Positions 34,611 through 44,517 of a DNA stretch of 64,000 nucleotides are shown one piece after another; the stretch's first letter is position 1, and each line of letters opens with the position of its first letter. The position numbers and the translations under genes were made by a program. The stretch is taken from contig NZ_AUBX01000001.1 in NCBI RefSeq assembly GCF_000429465.1, positions 43,724 to 107,723 on the forward strand, written 5' to 3'. Source of the stretch: Algoriphagus vanfongensis DSM 17529 (GTDB lineage Bacteria > Bacteroidota > Bacteroidia > Cytophagales > Cyclobacteriaceae). A model generated the notes under the pieces. The model made no database searches and was not told where the DNA came from. It was given only the letters and a program-made list of their open reading frames with translations.

Positions 34611-35342
34611 GTGTACAGAGAAATAACTCCAGATTGTAATTTACAGGATACAATTCATAATTATTGGGAATTGAAGGCTGGACCATTAGACTATGGGTGG
34701 GAACGCATTTTTCCAGATGGATGCCTTGGCTTAGTAATGAATTTAGGAAAAGAGTGCCTGACTGATAACGGCTCAGTAACAATGGAACACGGTAAAACCT
34801 ATGCAGTTGGAGCTATGACATCTTTCAAAGAAAGCTTAATAGAAGAAAATACTCATCTTATTGGAGTTTGTTTTAAACCTGCTGCGTTTTCAACCTTTTT
34901 CTCTTATGTAGCATTAAGTGAAATTAAAAATAAAACTGTGCAGTTTGATCAGAATATATCTTTTAACAGAGACGAGTTTTTAAAAAACAACTTCAATTAT
35001 TTAGACAAGTTTTTTAACTACAAAAAAGGCTATACCAATCATCAGCTATGCACTATAGCAGATATCATTTGGGCCTCCAAAGGCCAATCAACTATTGAAA
35101 ACATATCAAAACAAAATGGAATTTCGACAAGGCAATTGGAAAGAATTTTTAAAAAATTCGTAGGATTGACACCAAAAGAATTCTCCGACATAATTCGATT
35201 TCAAAATGCATTTGACCAAATAACTTCCAAGACTAAGGATAAGTCTCTATTAGATATTGCTCTTGAATGTGGCTATTACGACCATTCGCATCTCACCAAT
35301 GTCATAAAAAAACAAACAGGCTACTTACCTTCAGAAATTTAA
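34611..35342 (+). CDS. AraC-family transcriptional regulator
   Basis: This is a 243-residue cytoplasmic regulator. The N-terminal 150 residues match the DUF6597-type ligand part (HNYWELKAGP, RIFPDGCLGLVMNLG, LIGVCFKPAAFSTFF). The C-terminal AraC domain has two HTH units: TIENISKQNGISTRQLERIF and LLDIALECGYYDHSHLTNVI, followed by TGYLPSEI. The start is GTG 34611, placing MYREITPDCNLQD at the N-terminus. It precedes the DHFR-like gene by 72 bases on the same strand and probably controls it. It is related in layout to the AraC-type protein at 40353. Confidence 0.9.
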   Translation: MYREITPDCNLQDTIHNYWELKAGPLDYGWERIFPDGCLGLVMNLGKECLTDNGSVTMEHGKTYAVGAMTSFKESLIEENTHLIGVCFKPAAFSTFFSYVALSEIKNKTVQFDQNISFNRDEFLKNNFNYLDKFFNYKKGYTNHQLCTIADIIWASKGQSTIENISKQNGISTRQLERIFKKFVGLTPKEFSDIIRFQNAFDQITSKTKDKSLLDIALECGYYDHSHLTNVIKKQTGYLPSEI

Positions 35343-35414
35343 AATGTCGTTTTTTTCCAAAGCAAATCATTCGTCTAACCCCTATTATTGCTGAGAATTT
35401 AATAAAATATCAAG

Positions 35415-35960
35415 ATGAGAAGTATAAAACTATTTATCGCAACCAGTTTAGACGGCTATATCTCGCAACCAAATGACGACCTCAGTTTCTTGAAACTTGT
35501 TGAAAAAGAAGGTGAAGATTATGGCTACGATCAATTTACCAGAACAATTGACACGATTATAATTGGCCGTAAAACCTATGATTATGTAGAAAAAGAAATT
35601 GGTGCTTCACATTATGATAATGGAAATAGAGATGTCTATGTAATAACAAGAACAAAACGTGCTAGTAAAGGCCGAATAAAATTTTATACAGGTAGTTTGA
35701 AAGATCTAGTAAACAAGCTTAAAAATGAAAAGGGAAAAGATATTTATTGTGATGGCGGAGCTGAAGTGATCAACGAACTTCTTAAAAATGATCTTATTGA
35801 TGAATTAACCATTTCTATTGTACCCATTCTCCTTGGCACTGGCACCAATTTGTTCAAAGAAGGTATACCAATGCGAGTATTGGAATTGGTCAGTGCAAAA
35901 ACATATGAAACGGGTTTAGTTCAATTGTATTACAAAAGAAAGGAATCAAATAATCGGTAA
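35415..35960 (+). CDS. Dihydrofolate reductase-like / RibD C-terminal-domain oxidoreductase
   Basis: This is a 181-residue NAD(P)H-dependent reductase-fold protein. The N-terminus KLFIATSLDGYISQPNDDLS and the TIIIGRKTYDYV segment match the RibD_C/DHFR fold; DIYCDGGAEVINELLKNDLI with the glycine pair binds the cofactor phosphate; ISIVPILLGTGTNLF is the typical third block. It is far from folA in length and motif set, and such stand-alone proteins have no agreed substrate. It lies just downstream of the AraC gene and is likely under its control. Confidence 0.88.
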   Translation: MRSIKLFIATSLDGYISQPNDDLSFLKLVEKEGEDYGYDQFTRTIDTIIIGRKTYDYVEKEIGASHYDNGNRDVYVITRTKRASKGRIKFYTGSLKDLVNKLKNEKGKDIYCDGGAEVINELLKNDLIDELTISIVPILLGTGTNLFKEGIPMRVLELVSAKTYETGLVQLYYKRKESNNR

Positions 35961-36145
35961 GTCTACTATCTGAGTAGAAATTTTAGAAAGTCAACACGCC
36001 TAATTTTACCGCCTTTTTAAAATCAAAACAGATAAAAATTATGCTTCAACCTTCAAGTTAAATCTGACAACCTGAAAACAATTGGTTGCAAAGCAGACAC
36101 TATTAAAATTAACCTAGATATAATTGTAATTACACTTACCTATGA

Positions 36146-36811
36146 TCACCGAAATTTGAAACCTCTGAATATTAACCAAGTAGCCAAAACTAATTCAAAA
36201 ACCGCAGTCGGTAGATTCATCAATATGTAGGTTGCTGAAATAACTTTTAATAGTTGAAACAGGATAAGCACACTAGCCAAACAGGAAAAGCCTGTTCCAA
36301 CAATCCCAATCCAGATTAACCAGGCAGGCAATAGTTTGTTTCTTAATAAGGCGGTGAACAGTGCAAAATTCCCCGCCCCTAGCGCCAAGATCATCCACCC
36401 GTGATTGATCAAGTCACGGGTTTGCTTCAGTGTCTCACCCACCCCTAACCAAATCGCGCCTGAAGGCATATTAAAGGCAAGGTATTGTTGAGACCAGATC
36501 AATAACGTCCCCAGTAAAACAATTCCCAACAAATTCAATCCAATGGCTAAGAATCTAAACCCAAATGCAGCCAGTGCTAACTTAGGAGCCTTAGTTTTGA
36601 TTTTGGGATAAAATAAAATCATGATGCCTGCGTAAAAGCAGCTCATTAAAAACTGGAAAAGAGCTGCCCAGACCGACTGGTTGGCGTTTTCTGCAATAAG
36701 GTAAATATACTCATTTGAGTCAACAGCAGGAGCCACGCTGAGCAATCCTGCTACAAATGAGCCAAAAATCATCCATCCGATGAGCCTGGAATCTTTGGTA
36801 GAATAAATCAT
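36146..36811 (-). CDS. DUF4386-family membrane protein
   Basis: This is a 221-residue integral membrane protein with six hydrophobic segments (for example GWMIFGSFVAGLLSV, ALFQFLMSCFYAGIMILFY, ALAAFGFRFLAIGLNLLGIV, FALFTALLRNKLLPAWLIWI). The TKDSRLIGW start and the helix pattern fit DUF4386. An in-frame ATG at 36850 would add 13 residues; I chose 36811, which gives the family's usual start. Function is unknown. Transcription is monocistronic as far as can be seen. Confidence 0.75.
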   Translation of the reverse strand: MIYSTKDSRLIGWMIFGSFVAGLLSVAPAVDSNEYIYLIAENANQSVWAALFQFLMSCFYAGIMILFYPKIKTKAPKLALAAFGFRFLAIGLNLLGIVLLGTLLIWSQQYLAFNMPSGAIWLGVGETLKQTRDLINHGWMILALGAGNFALFTALLRNKLLPAWLIWIGIVGTGFSCLASVLILFQLLKVISATYILMNLPTAVFELVLATWLIFRGFKFR

Positions 36812-36963
36812 GTAGGAAATTGTATTAATAGAATAAACAGCTGGATGCAAACCGACCCCTCAACTCCAATCAGTTCATTCCCAGCAACAACTCCTCAAAA
36901 GTAGTTCGGTTAAAAGGCGAAAAATTGTAAAAAATAGTCAATCTCTCCGGTCTTTATAAACCG

Positions 36964-37896
36964 TTATCTATTCTGTTGCAGTTGATCAAATAACTGCTGA
37001 ATCTCTGTCAAATCAGGTTCTTGCTTCATCCAGTGGACCCGTTCGTTTTGAGTGGCCATCCAACGAAATAGCCAACTCACACCCCATTTTTGAAAGTAGT
37101 TATCCTCTTGTCTATAAACTTGATCAAGTAGAGACTCATCATAACTAACAATCTGATAGCCATCTATTCTCAGCGCCGAAACCAGATGATGGATGTAATC
37201 CGCATTGATGGAATTATCATGGCAAAGATAGATGTGACTAATAGGCCTACCATAGATTTCTACAGCCATCCTTTCGAAGAAACCCAACAACTCCATCGTT
37301 TTAATTACATAAAGCTGACCGATTTTCTTTGCTTTATCATGCTCTCCAATTTCCAAATAATAGCGATAAACTGCATCATACATCCAGTCTGAACTTTCAA
37401 TAGTAAATGGTGCAATCTCATCCCCTCTATCTGATAAATAGGCTTTGATATGCACATGTTGTAAAGAGTCTTTTCCTAGATCATTGAAAGGAAAGCGAAA
37501 GGAATCAATAGACTTCTTATGAAGAATTGCTAAAGAATCAGATAGTTTCTCCCCCTTTTGGATATCATCAATAAAGCGGGCATACCCGACCTCCGAATAG
37601 CGTAAATGTGAAAAACTGTGGTTCCCCAAATTGGAATTCTGATGGGTAATCCAACGCTCCAACAGTTCTATATTTTTCTTTATACTTTCATTTTGGAACA
37701 CCTTACTCTCATTGAAGAAAACGGTAAACGGAACGTCAAGGGAATCCAATCTGTCCAAAAAGATTGATCGAAACCCATCGTCGCGATATTTTTGAGTATT
37801 AGGTACATCATCGATTGTAATGGAAATCGTTTTTTGCTGTCCCTTGGCTCCGATGCACAGCAAACCAAAAACTGTCAATAAAACTAGCCTATACAT
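36964..37896 (-). CDS. Polysaccharide deacetylase (NodB-fold, CE4-like), exported
   Basis: This is a 310-residue protein with a signal peptide (MYRLVLLTVFGLLCIGAKGQ). Motif 1 is ISITIDDVPN with the metal/base Asp pair; motif 2 is LGNHSFSH, the His-x3-His metal site; LSDRGDEIAPFTIESSDWM fits motif 4 and HIYLCHDNS motif 5 with its late His. The family removes N- or O-acetyl groups from envelope or environmental sugars. It is 10 bases from the start of the preceding PD40 gene's 3' end (stop 37906), so both are one transcript. Substrate not known. Confidence 0.87.
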   Translation of the reverse strand: MYRLVLLTVFGLLCIGAKGQQKTISITIDDVPNTQKYRDDGFRSIFLDRLDSLDVPFTVFFNESKVFQNESIKKNIELLERWITHQNSNLGNHSFSHLRYSEVGYARFIDDIQKGEKLSDSLAILHKKSIDSFRFPFNDLGKDSLQHVHIKAYLSDRGDEIAPFTIESSDWMYDAVYRYYLEIGEHDKAKKIGQLYVIKTMELLGFFERMAVEIYGRPISHIYLCHDNSINADYIHHLVSALRIDGYQIVSYDESLLDQVYRQEDNYFQKWGVSWLFRWMATQNERVHWMKQEPDLTEIQQLFDQLQQNR

Positions 37897-37905
37897 ACAA
37901 ATTGT

Positions 37906-38880
37906 CTATTCCTTAAAACTTTCAATAATATGTGCGTTTACCCAATAAATGTCCTGCTTGCTTGTATAGAAGAAATACTTTCCGTCCCGGCTTACAAAGG
38001 GACATAGTTCATGTCCAGATGTATTGATCTTATCTCCCATATTTTTTGCTTGGCTCCAATTCCCATTTTGGTCCTGAAAACTGATATACAGGTCACCTTC
38101 ACCTAATCCCCCGGGTCTAATGGAGCAAAATATCATATAGGATTCATCCGGAGAAATAAAGATATCTGCTTCATAGGCAGCGCTATTAATCTGCGGAGGC
38201 AGAATTTGGGCAAACAGATACCCTTCATTTACTCTTGTGGATTTATAGATGTTAAAGTCACGGGGCATTTTTTGATCCAGACTCCGATTGGAAGAAAAAT
38301 AGATGGTTTCATTGGCTGTAAAGGACATGTAATATTCGTTAGCTAGAGAGTTCACGGCAGTATCCAGGGCAATCATTTCTGGATTCCAACCGTTAGATCC
38401 CCGCTGGATATACCAAATATCATAGTCTGGCTTTTTGCTTTCACTGTCTAACCCTCTATTGGATATAAAATAAAGCCGGGACTCATCCTGTGAAAGGAAA
38501 GGATCATTGCAGCTGTACCCCTTTCCTCCAACCAGCAAGCTAGGAGTAGTCCAATTTCCTAACGAATCCATGCTAGTCCACCACACCTCTGCAACACCGT
38601 GTACATCTACCCCAAAGTAAAATTCACTTGCTTCAGTATTAAATACTGAGCCGAATTCAGATCGGTCTTTACTAGAAATTGTACCGGGAGAAAAAATTTC
38701 AGGAGTTAGACCTGGAGCCTTTTGAGAGTAATATTTAAAGCTATCCTGAGCAAGTGTATAATTTCCGTTTGTAGCCAGGAATACCAACAGTCCCAAGCAA
38801 ATTCCTACCCTGAGACAATCGGTGAACAGTGTCCTGTTCTTCATCCTAAAACTTCCCATGTCTTTTCCCCTAATATTCAT
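37906..38880 (-). CDS. PD40 (TolB-like) beta-propeller protein, exported
   Basis: This is a 324-residue protein with a signal-like hydrophobic stretch after a basic start (about 18-42, CLRVGICLGLLVFLATNGNY). Repeats with the PD40 pattern follow: FNTEASEFYFGVDVHG, DPFLSQDESRLYFISNRG, FTANETIYFSSNRSLDQ, FISPDESYMIFCSIRPGG and FVSRDGKYFFYTSKQ, a five-bladed propeller. Such proteins bind partners or sugars in the periplasm. Co-transcribed with the deacetylase 9 bases downstream; a DUF418 gene lies 69 bases upstream on the same strand. Confidence 0.85.
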   Translation of the reverse strand: MNIRGKDMGSFRMKNRTLFTDCLRVGICLGLLVFLATNGNYTLAQDSFKYYSQKAPGLTPEIFSPGTISSKDRSEFGSVFNTEASEFYFGVDVHGVAEVWWTSMDSLGNWTTPSLLVGGKGYSCNDPFLSQDESRLYFISNRGLDSESKKPDYDIWYIQRGSNGWNPEMIALDTAVNSLANEYYMSFTANETIYFSSNRSLDQKMPRDFNIYKSTRVNEGYLFAQILPPQINSAAYEADIFISPDESYMIFCSIRPGGLGEGDLYISFQDQNGNWSQAKNMGDKINTSGHELCPFVSRDGKYFFYTSKQDIYWVNAHIIESFKE

Positions 38881-38949
38881 CTAAATTTTTGGATATTGTA
38901 ATTTTATATTTCGTTAAAACCCACCCAAAACCACTTTCCTGATAAAGAT

Positions 38950-40212
38950 TCAAGCGTCCTCTTTCTTTAAAAAACCATAGGTGAGAATCCTCCATAGTAT
39001 CTCCAATGGACCTTGCTTGTAATATCTCAGCCAGATCTGGGTCAGTAAGATTTGAAGAATCCAGATTCCAACTACAGGTACCAAGAGTTCGATCCGGGAA
39101 AATTGATTATGCCACCCCAATCCATATCCATAAAAAAGAAGCCCCAAGACAATACTTTGGAAGATGTAATTTGAAAGGGCTGTTCTGCCAACACCTGTTA
39201 ACCAACCCAGTTTCCTTGACTTTAGGTATTTTTGATATATCCCGTTTAAAATCAAGACATACCCAATTCCTAACATCTCCTTTGGAAAGGAAAAGATCCA
39301 TCCCTGCCAGAATTCCAGTATCGGTTCATGATCCAGAAAAGTCCAGTGATAAAAACGGTATGCATTTATTATCAAACCGAAAAGCAATACGCCTATAGCA
39401 ATGAACCAATAGTAATCCCAGACCTTATAGTCTGAAAAAATACCAGATCGAAACAGTAATACACCTATCAACATGACCATCAAAGAGGAAAATAAAATGG
39501 AATCATAATAAAAAAGCCCATCAAAAACTTGCCCTTCTTTTAAGGAATGTTTTACTCCCTGCCAATAGGACTGCTTGGGAGCCTCTTCATCGGTATATTC
39601 AAACATCTTTTCAGAATACCGATTTTCCCAATTCGTTACTTTTCTTTGTTCTTCGGAAGACCTTTCTTTCTCGCTCTTCTCCACTGCCACTCTGTAGCTT
39701 TCAAATGATTGTTGGCGGCTGCTTACATTTTCATAGGATTTAAAAAGTGGGATAGCTGCTAAGATAAAGATGGAAATAACAATACTTCTGCCTTTCATGG
39801 AGCGAAATGGGAGTAGTAATAGGCCGCAAATGGCATAGTGAAACAGGATATCTCCATCCCAGATAAAATAGGCATGAATAACCCCAAAAATGAAAAGCCA
39901 AAATATCCGTCTTGCATATAGGTCCAAAACCCTTAACCCATCCACTTTTCTTTGTGCTCTATCCAAAAACAAATTAAAGCCCACTCCGAATAAAAGTGCG
40001 AACATGGTGTAAAACTTTCCTTGGGTCAGAAAATACACCCAGAATCGGACATGATGGTCCTGAGGAGTTGGATAGCCATATTTCCAGGAACTCCAGGGAT
40101 TTGGATAGGCAAAAGATTCAATATTGATCAAAAGTATACCCAATACGGCTATTCCCCTGAGGAAATCCAAACTAGGGATGCGATCTTGAACTGAGGTGGA
40201 TTGTAAATTCAA
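38950..40212 (-). CDS. DUF418-family (YeiB-like) membrane protein
   Basis: This is a 420-residue integral membrane protein with about eight helices. The first reads RIPSLDFLRGIAVLGILLIN, the family's signature; TQGKFYTMFALLFGVGFNLFLDR and ARRIFWLFIFGVIHAYFIW follow, and the C-terminal block is WLTGVGRTALSNYIFQSIV. The loop with SYWQGVKHSLKEGQVFD separates the two halves. The proteins are related to acyltransferases of the OPG C/YeiB type, but the reaction is unknown. It heads a three-gene minus-strand cluster with the PD40 and deacetylase genes, which hints at cell-envelope sugar modification. Confidence 0.88.
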   Translation of the reverse strand: MNLQSTSVQDRIPSLDFLRGIAVLGILLINIESFAYPNPWSSWKYGYPTPQDHHVRFWVYFLTQGKFYTMFALLFGVGFNLFLDRAQRKVDGLRVLDLYARRIFWLFIFGVIHAYFIWDGDILFHYAICGLLLLPFRSMKGRSIVISIFILAAIPLFKSYENVSSRQQSFESYRVAVEKSEKERSSEEQRKVTNWENRYSEKMFEYTDEEAPKQSYWQGVKHSLKEGQVFDGLFYYDSILFSSLMVMLIGVLLFRSGIFSDYKVWDYYWFIAIGVLLFGLIINAYRFYHWTFLDHEPILEFWQGWIFSFPKEMLGIGYVLILNGIYQKYLKSRKLGWLTGVGRTALSNYIFQSIVLGLLFYGYGLGWHNQFSRIELLVPVVGIWILQILLTQIWLRYYKQGPLEILWRILTYGFLKKEDA

Positions 40213-40352
40213 CTTGGAAAAAGGATTTTAAGAATGTACCAAAGGGAAAGTGGACAATAAAATTAATTGATGGTGAGTATATAGATGCTAAGAGTAATCC
40301 TACAATAGTATCCTATAGCAGGGACTCAAAATTGTATAAAATGGACATAAGT

Positions 40353-41126
40353 TCAGACATTGCTCAATTTCCAAAAATCCTTGGGGCTCAATCCTGAAAA
40401 AGACTTAAACTCTCTAATAAAATGCGCCTGATCGTGGTACCCCAGCTCATGTGCCGCTTCGGTATAGGTATTCCAAATTCTACCGGATTTCACTACACTC
40501 TCAAACCTTACGATTCTGGAAAATAGTTTGGGGTTAGATCCAGTGTATGCTTTAAATCTTCGCTCAAACTGTTTCAGTGAAAGACAACATGTATCTGCCA
40601 ACTCCGGAATTCTATCCTGTCCCTGATTAGACCGAATGATTCCTACTGCATAGTCCATACGTTGGTCTAACACCAAAGTATTGTTCAGGCGCCCGATAAA
40701 AAATTGGTTTAGGATCTGAATTTGTCGAGAAATAAAGGGTTCAGCGATTATTTTTTCAGTTAACCAATCTGCTTCATTCCACAGAAGGTCTTTTAATGAA
40801 ATAAATTGCCCATTCAACTCAAGCGGGGAACACCCTACCAGATTTGGTAAAGCATGAGAATACAAGGAAACCCCTAGCAAATGGTTGAATCCAGAAACAG
40901 GGATTTGATCTGCTCTACCCGTATGTCCCTGTACAGCTGTAAAAAGCAATTGAGGATTTAAACCTGCATTTGAAAAAGCGAAAGTGATCTCAGTTAACGT
41001 ATTGGCTACAGTGTAATATGTAGAAATCGGTGCTGAAACTTCAGCATCCCAACTTGCTATCCAATAATGGCTGATCAAATGCTTTAATGAATCTACAGGT
41101 GGCACTCTTTGATAAAATGCTGGCAT
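40353..41126 (-). CDS. AraC-family transcriptional regulator
   Basis: This is a 257-residue regulator. The N-terminal 150 residues (MPAFYQRVPPVDSLKHLISH, ITFAFSNAGLNPQLLFTAVQ, HLLGVSLYSHALPNLVG) are of the DUF6597 kind; the AraC domain (about 160-250) has RIPELADTCCLSLKQFERRF and TYTEAAHELGYHDQAHFIRE, then FSGLSPKDFWKL. It lies 140 bases upstream of the DUF418 gene on the same strand and may control that cluster. Layout is similar to the AraC gene at 34611, with different residues. Confidence 0.9.
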   Translation of the reverse strand: MPAFYQRVPPVDSLKHLISHYWIASWDAEVSAPISTYYTVANTLTEITFAFSNAGLNPQLLFTAVQGHTGRADQIPVSGFNHLLGVSLYSHALPNLVGCSPLELNGQFISLKDLLWNEADWLTEKIIAEPFISRQIQILNQFFIGRLNNTLVLDQRMDYAVGIIRSNQGQDRIPELADTCCLSLKQFERRFKAYTGSNPKLFSRIVRFESVVKSGRIWNTYTEAAHELGYHDQAHFIREFKSFSGLSPKDFWKLSNV

Positions 41127-41928
41127 AAATTCCTGAAACTATTGATTTGAAAGAACCAATAATTCAATTTCCAGACCAATTGTCCAACTTTACATCCAAG
41201 CAGATCTATTTAGAAGAAAATCTCAAATGAAGTCGAATCATTTAATAATTCACCAATAGAAATCAAAAAGATGTACAACATTCAAAAAATGCTGATTAAA
41301 CCATCTCACACTATCATTAAAAAGTTTTGGATACAATACGAAAATTAAAATAATCCATTCTGGCACAATGTGGATTTAAAAAAACTAATCAAGTCATAAT
41401 ACCCGGTAAGAATGAATCAACTCGAGGTCAGCTGATTCGTCAAAAATAATCACCGTACAAAACCGGTCATTTTTGTTCGGTTCGATACTTAACCTCAAAA
41501 TCATTCCTAAACTTTCGAAAAAGGGACTATATAGTGCAAAGATAATCCCCTGCTCGAATCCCACAAAGTAAGTCCCAGGTATGGAAACTCTCTATCATGG
41601 TAATAATTGGACCAATCATTTAAAAACAAAATCTTATCCATTTCAATCTTTTTTGCCCTTGAAATCATGTTAATGAATAGGTGTTTAGTTTAAAAAAAAT
41701 ATGACGCTGTACTAGGATTATACAACGAAGAAGAAACAATCAAAATTAAATTAGATTAAATCCATGAATATTCTGAATATATATTAACTGGAATCCTAAC
41801 TAGAAATAGTGAGTAACAATACATATTAGATTATTAGGAATTGATTGACCACATATTCCGCACTTTAAACAAAAGAAACTAAAAAAATCAGACGTCAACC
41901 TTATTTTCAATAATCATTGAACTGGAAT
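41127..41928. other. AT-rich 800-base gap with a possible gene remnant
   Basis: No complete gene is seen. On the minus strand an open frame of 65 codons (41591-41394) without a usable start reads like protein (GTYFVGFEQGIIFALYSPFF; RFCTVIIFDESADLELIHSY) and is preceded in another frame by MDKILFLNDWSNYYHD, consistent with a frameshifted small gene. The rest (41600-41928) is AT-rich and featureless. Confidence 0.35.
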
Positions 41929-42474
41929 TTACTTTTGAATTTCAAATTTAGGATTAATCCAGTTTTTACCGGCAGAGTCTAATATAACTGATTTGGATAC
42001 ATCCAAAATGAATATAATGTCTAATTCATCACCTTCTTCAGGCTTAAACTGAAAATCACTATAACTACTTATCCCAATTAGACTCAAATCAGTAACCTCA
42101 CTTCCACCCCCTAGTTTGAAATTCCCTAAACTTAGATCATACCCAGAAATACTTTCAGGTTCTATGGTTGACGAACCCAAGTAAATTTTTTCTGGAGTTG
42201 TTAAATCAAAATTAAGTTGAGTTTGGTCAAGGTATACAGTTCGAACTTGATTTAACTACTTTCTATGAGCACGAGCTAAAGCAAACGAAAAGGAAATATG
42301 GTCAAAAGTAGCCTCTTCGGAAACTGTAAAAAAATAATGGATTGTAGCATCTTCTTTACTCTTTTTATTGAAGTCGAGAAACGCTCCTTCCCCACAACTT
42401 GTAAGAACTGCTATTAGTAAGAAGAATATTGAATGCCTGAATTTCACTTCTAAATAGGGAATATAAGTCACCAC
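41929..42474 (-). pseudogene. Lipoprotein gene interrupted by an in-frame TAG
   Basis: Two open stretches, 42474-42259 and 42255-41929, lie in one reading frame and are separated only by TAG at 42258-42256. The first encodes a lipobox signal (LIAVLTSC, Cys about 27) and ATIHYFFTVSEEATFDHISF; the second continues QVRTVYLDQTQLNFDLTTPE through IEPESISGYDLSLGNFKL to GKNWINPKFEIQK. Without the stop it is one 181-codon protein. The second stretch has no ATG start. This is either a nonsense pseudogene, a sequencing error, or suppressed. It precedes no operon partner; the barrel gene upstream ends 47 bases away on the same strand. Confidence 0.7.
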
Positions 42475-42520
42475 TAATAAATTTACGAATGCCCTAAAGA
42501 TTTACTTAAAATCACTAATA

Positions 42521-43927
42521 TCATTGTTGCCCCCTCTTAAATATCAAATTCAATGGCAATTTGTATCCCATTTCAAGCATAAAGCCATTGAGAGAGCCAG
42601 ATGATTCAAAATCCACAGGATCTCCATTCACTTGACCAGTCAAATCAACTGTACCAACTTTTGGACTACCGAAATTTTGGGATACTTTAAAGTTGATCAA
42701 ACTTGTATTGAAAATGGGCAATTCAGCATATACCCCTAGATTGTAAAAAACCTTACCATTCAAACCTGAAGATTGGGCTACATAGGTAAAATTAAAATCT
42801 GAACCTCCAAACCCGCCTTTTTTAGTAAAGTCCTCACCGTTGCCTGTGATAATATAGGTAGAGAATGATGGTCCTATTCTCAGACGATTTTTATCACCTA
42901 TCAAAAAGTCATATTTCAAAGTCAAAGGAACTGCGTGAAGACTAAAAGAATTAAGTACAACACGAGTATTATGTTCCGGAATAGGAATTGAATTTGCAAA
43001 ATTAAAGGTGGCGAAGCCGGATTCGATGCTCAAAGAATTTAATCGGTATCCAAGCCCAACTAAATTCCCACTAGTGATATGCGAAAATTCGAGATTGGCT
43101 TCTCTTTCGGATTTCGGTCTAAATCGCAGGAAGCCGCTTACAATTAAATAGGCTCCGCTACTCCATGTGCGATCTCTCTTGATCTCTTTGCTCTCCTTCA
43201 CTTTGTTCTTGTATTCCTGTCGTTTGCTTTTCGACCAATTGTCAAAATTAATTCCGTAGCCTATAAACAAACTGGTATAGGAGCCACTACGTGAAATTTC
43301 TGTTGAATATCCAGATTGCCCTCTAGAATAAGAGAGGGGATTCAGTTTCTGAAGGCCTTGCTGATGTCGTAACCCGACCAAGAAATAATTCCTTCTATTT
43401 GTGTAATATTTATACCCAGCTTCTAATCTAAGATTAGGTATAATCTTGGCTTTAGTCTCACCGTAATAGTGACCCGGAGAAGTAGAATCTACAGGAATTA
43501 TGTCGTAATAGTTATTTACAGTAATACCTAATGAGGGCTGTAGATAAAAACCATAACTTTCCTTTTCCCAATTATATCGAAGCCCGACACTATAATTCCC
43601 AAGGCTTTCCGCAAATAATTGTCTTTCAAAACTTGACTCCAAATCTGGATAATCTGGATAATTAATCGTCTTTTGACTGTTTCTTGCATATTCTGCCTGA
43701 AAAGACAATTGCAAATTTGACTTTATCCGAGTTAAAAAATTTATTCCAAAGTTATAATTCCAAGGAGTTCTAACTTCTATACCAGGCTGCTCAGGGGTAA
43801 AGGTCATCTGATTATAGTTCATCTGAGGTCCCCCGAAAAATTCTAAACTGAATTTGTTCTGGGCCAAACCTAGATGACTCTGAAAAGCTAAAGCAAGGAA
43901 AACGAAACAAACCAATAACTTCCTCAT
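42521..43927 (-). CDS. Outer-membrane beta-barrel protein, two-part
   Basis: This is a 468-residue exported protein with a signal peptide (MRKLLVCFVFLALAFQSHLGLA). The mature region is a chain of amphipathic strands in two halves (1: FSLEFFGGPQMNYNQMTF to YTSLFIGYGINF; 2: SSGAYLIVSGFLRF to FMLEMGYKLPL), separated by a charged linker KSKRQEYKNKVKESKEIKRD. Each half looks like a porin-type barrel of its own, so it may be an internal duplication or one large barrel with a cytoplasmic-side loop. The C-terminus NLIFKRGQQ does not end in the usual aromatic. No family name is clear. Confidence 0.75.
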   Translation of the reverse strand: MRKLLVCFVFLALAFQSHLGLAQNKFSLEFFGGPQMNYNQMTFTPEQPGIEVRTPWNYNFGINFLTRIKSNLQLSFQAEYARNSQKTINYPDYPDLESSFERQLFAESLGNYSVGLRYNWEKESYGFYLQPSLGITVNNYYDIIPVDSTSPGHYYGETKAKIIPNLRLEAGYKYYTNRRNYFLVGLRHQQGLQKLNPLSYSRGQSGYSTEISRSGSYTSLFIGYGINFDNWSKSKRQEYKNKVKESKEIKRDRTWSSGAYLIVSGFLRFRPKSEREANLEFSHITSGNLVGLGYRLNSLSIESGFATFNFANSIPIPEHNTRVVLNSFSLHAVPLTLKYDFLIGDKNRLRIGPSFSTYIITGNGEDFTKKGGFGGSDFNFTYVAQSSGLNGKVFYNLGVYAELPIFNTSLINFKVSQNFGSPKVGTVDLTGQVNGDPVDFESSGSLNGFMLEMGYKLPLNLIFKRGQQ

Positions 43928-44517
43928 AGTTGAATAATTGAAATGAAAAATATGACAAAAGAACTACACTAATATAGAATGTAGAGCCAAATAATTCTAA
44001 GCTACTGAAATCAATTAAGAACTTTTAAGTTTCATAGTTAGTCTCTCATTGTTAACACTTTAGTATGAGTTTCAACCAGAAAACCTAATGTTGTAAAAAG
44101 GGGTAACATTTGATTTTTTACGACGAAATAAGCCTCTAAATACACCCCCAAACCAAGATGCGTCTTCATTTGAAAACTCTTTAAAAAACGACAAAATGTT
44201 CATTCTAAGGAGAACTAAGAATTTTGCTTAACATACCTATAATTGGAATGCAAAACGCTAGGACCCCACCCATATTATGAAACAAATCAGATTTTTTTGA
44301 CATGCTCAAAGCAAACTATTATCAGTAAGGCAAGAATCAGTTTAATCATAAAAATTCTTCTTTAACTACTTGAATTACCAGACCAATTTACCTCTCTTAC
44401 AATATTCGACTTCGTCTAAATAATTTCAGTTACCTATTGAATTTCAATAAATTAAATTTCAATTAAACTCTAAGGAAAGGAATTAGCTCCATTCTGCTAA
44501 AGCCAATAAATTGCTAA
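43928..44517. other. AT-rich spacer before duplication A copy 2
   Basis: About 590 bases without a gene or clear hairpin. The last part has a local direct repeat of ATTTCAAT near 44442-44462. The promoter of the barrel gene should lie at the left end. Confidence 0.4.
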
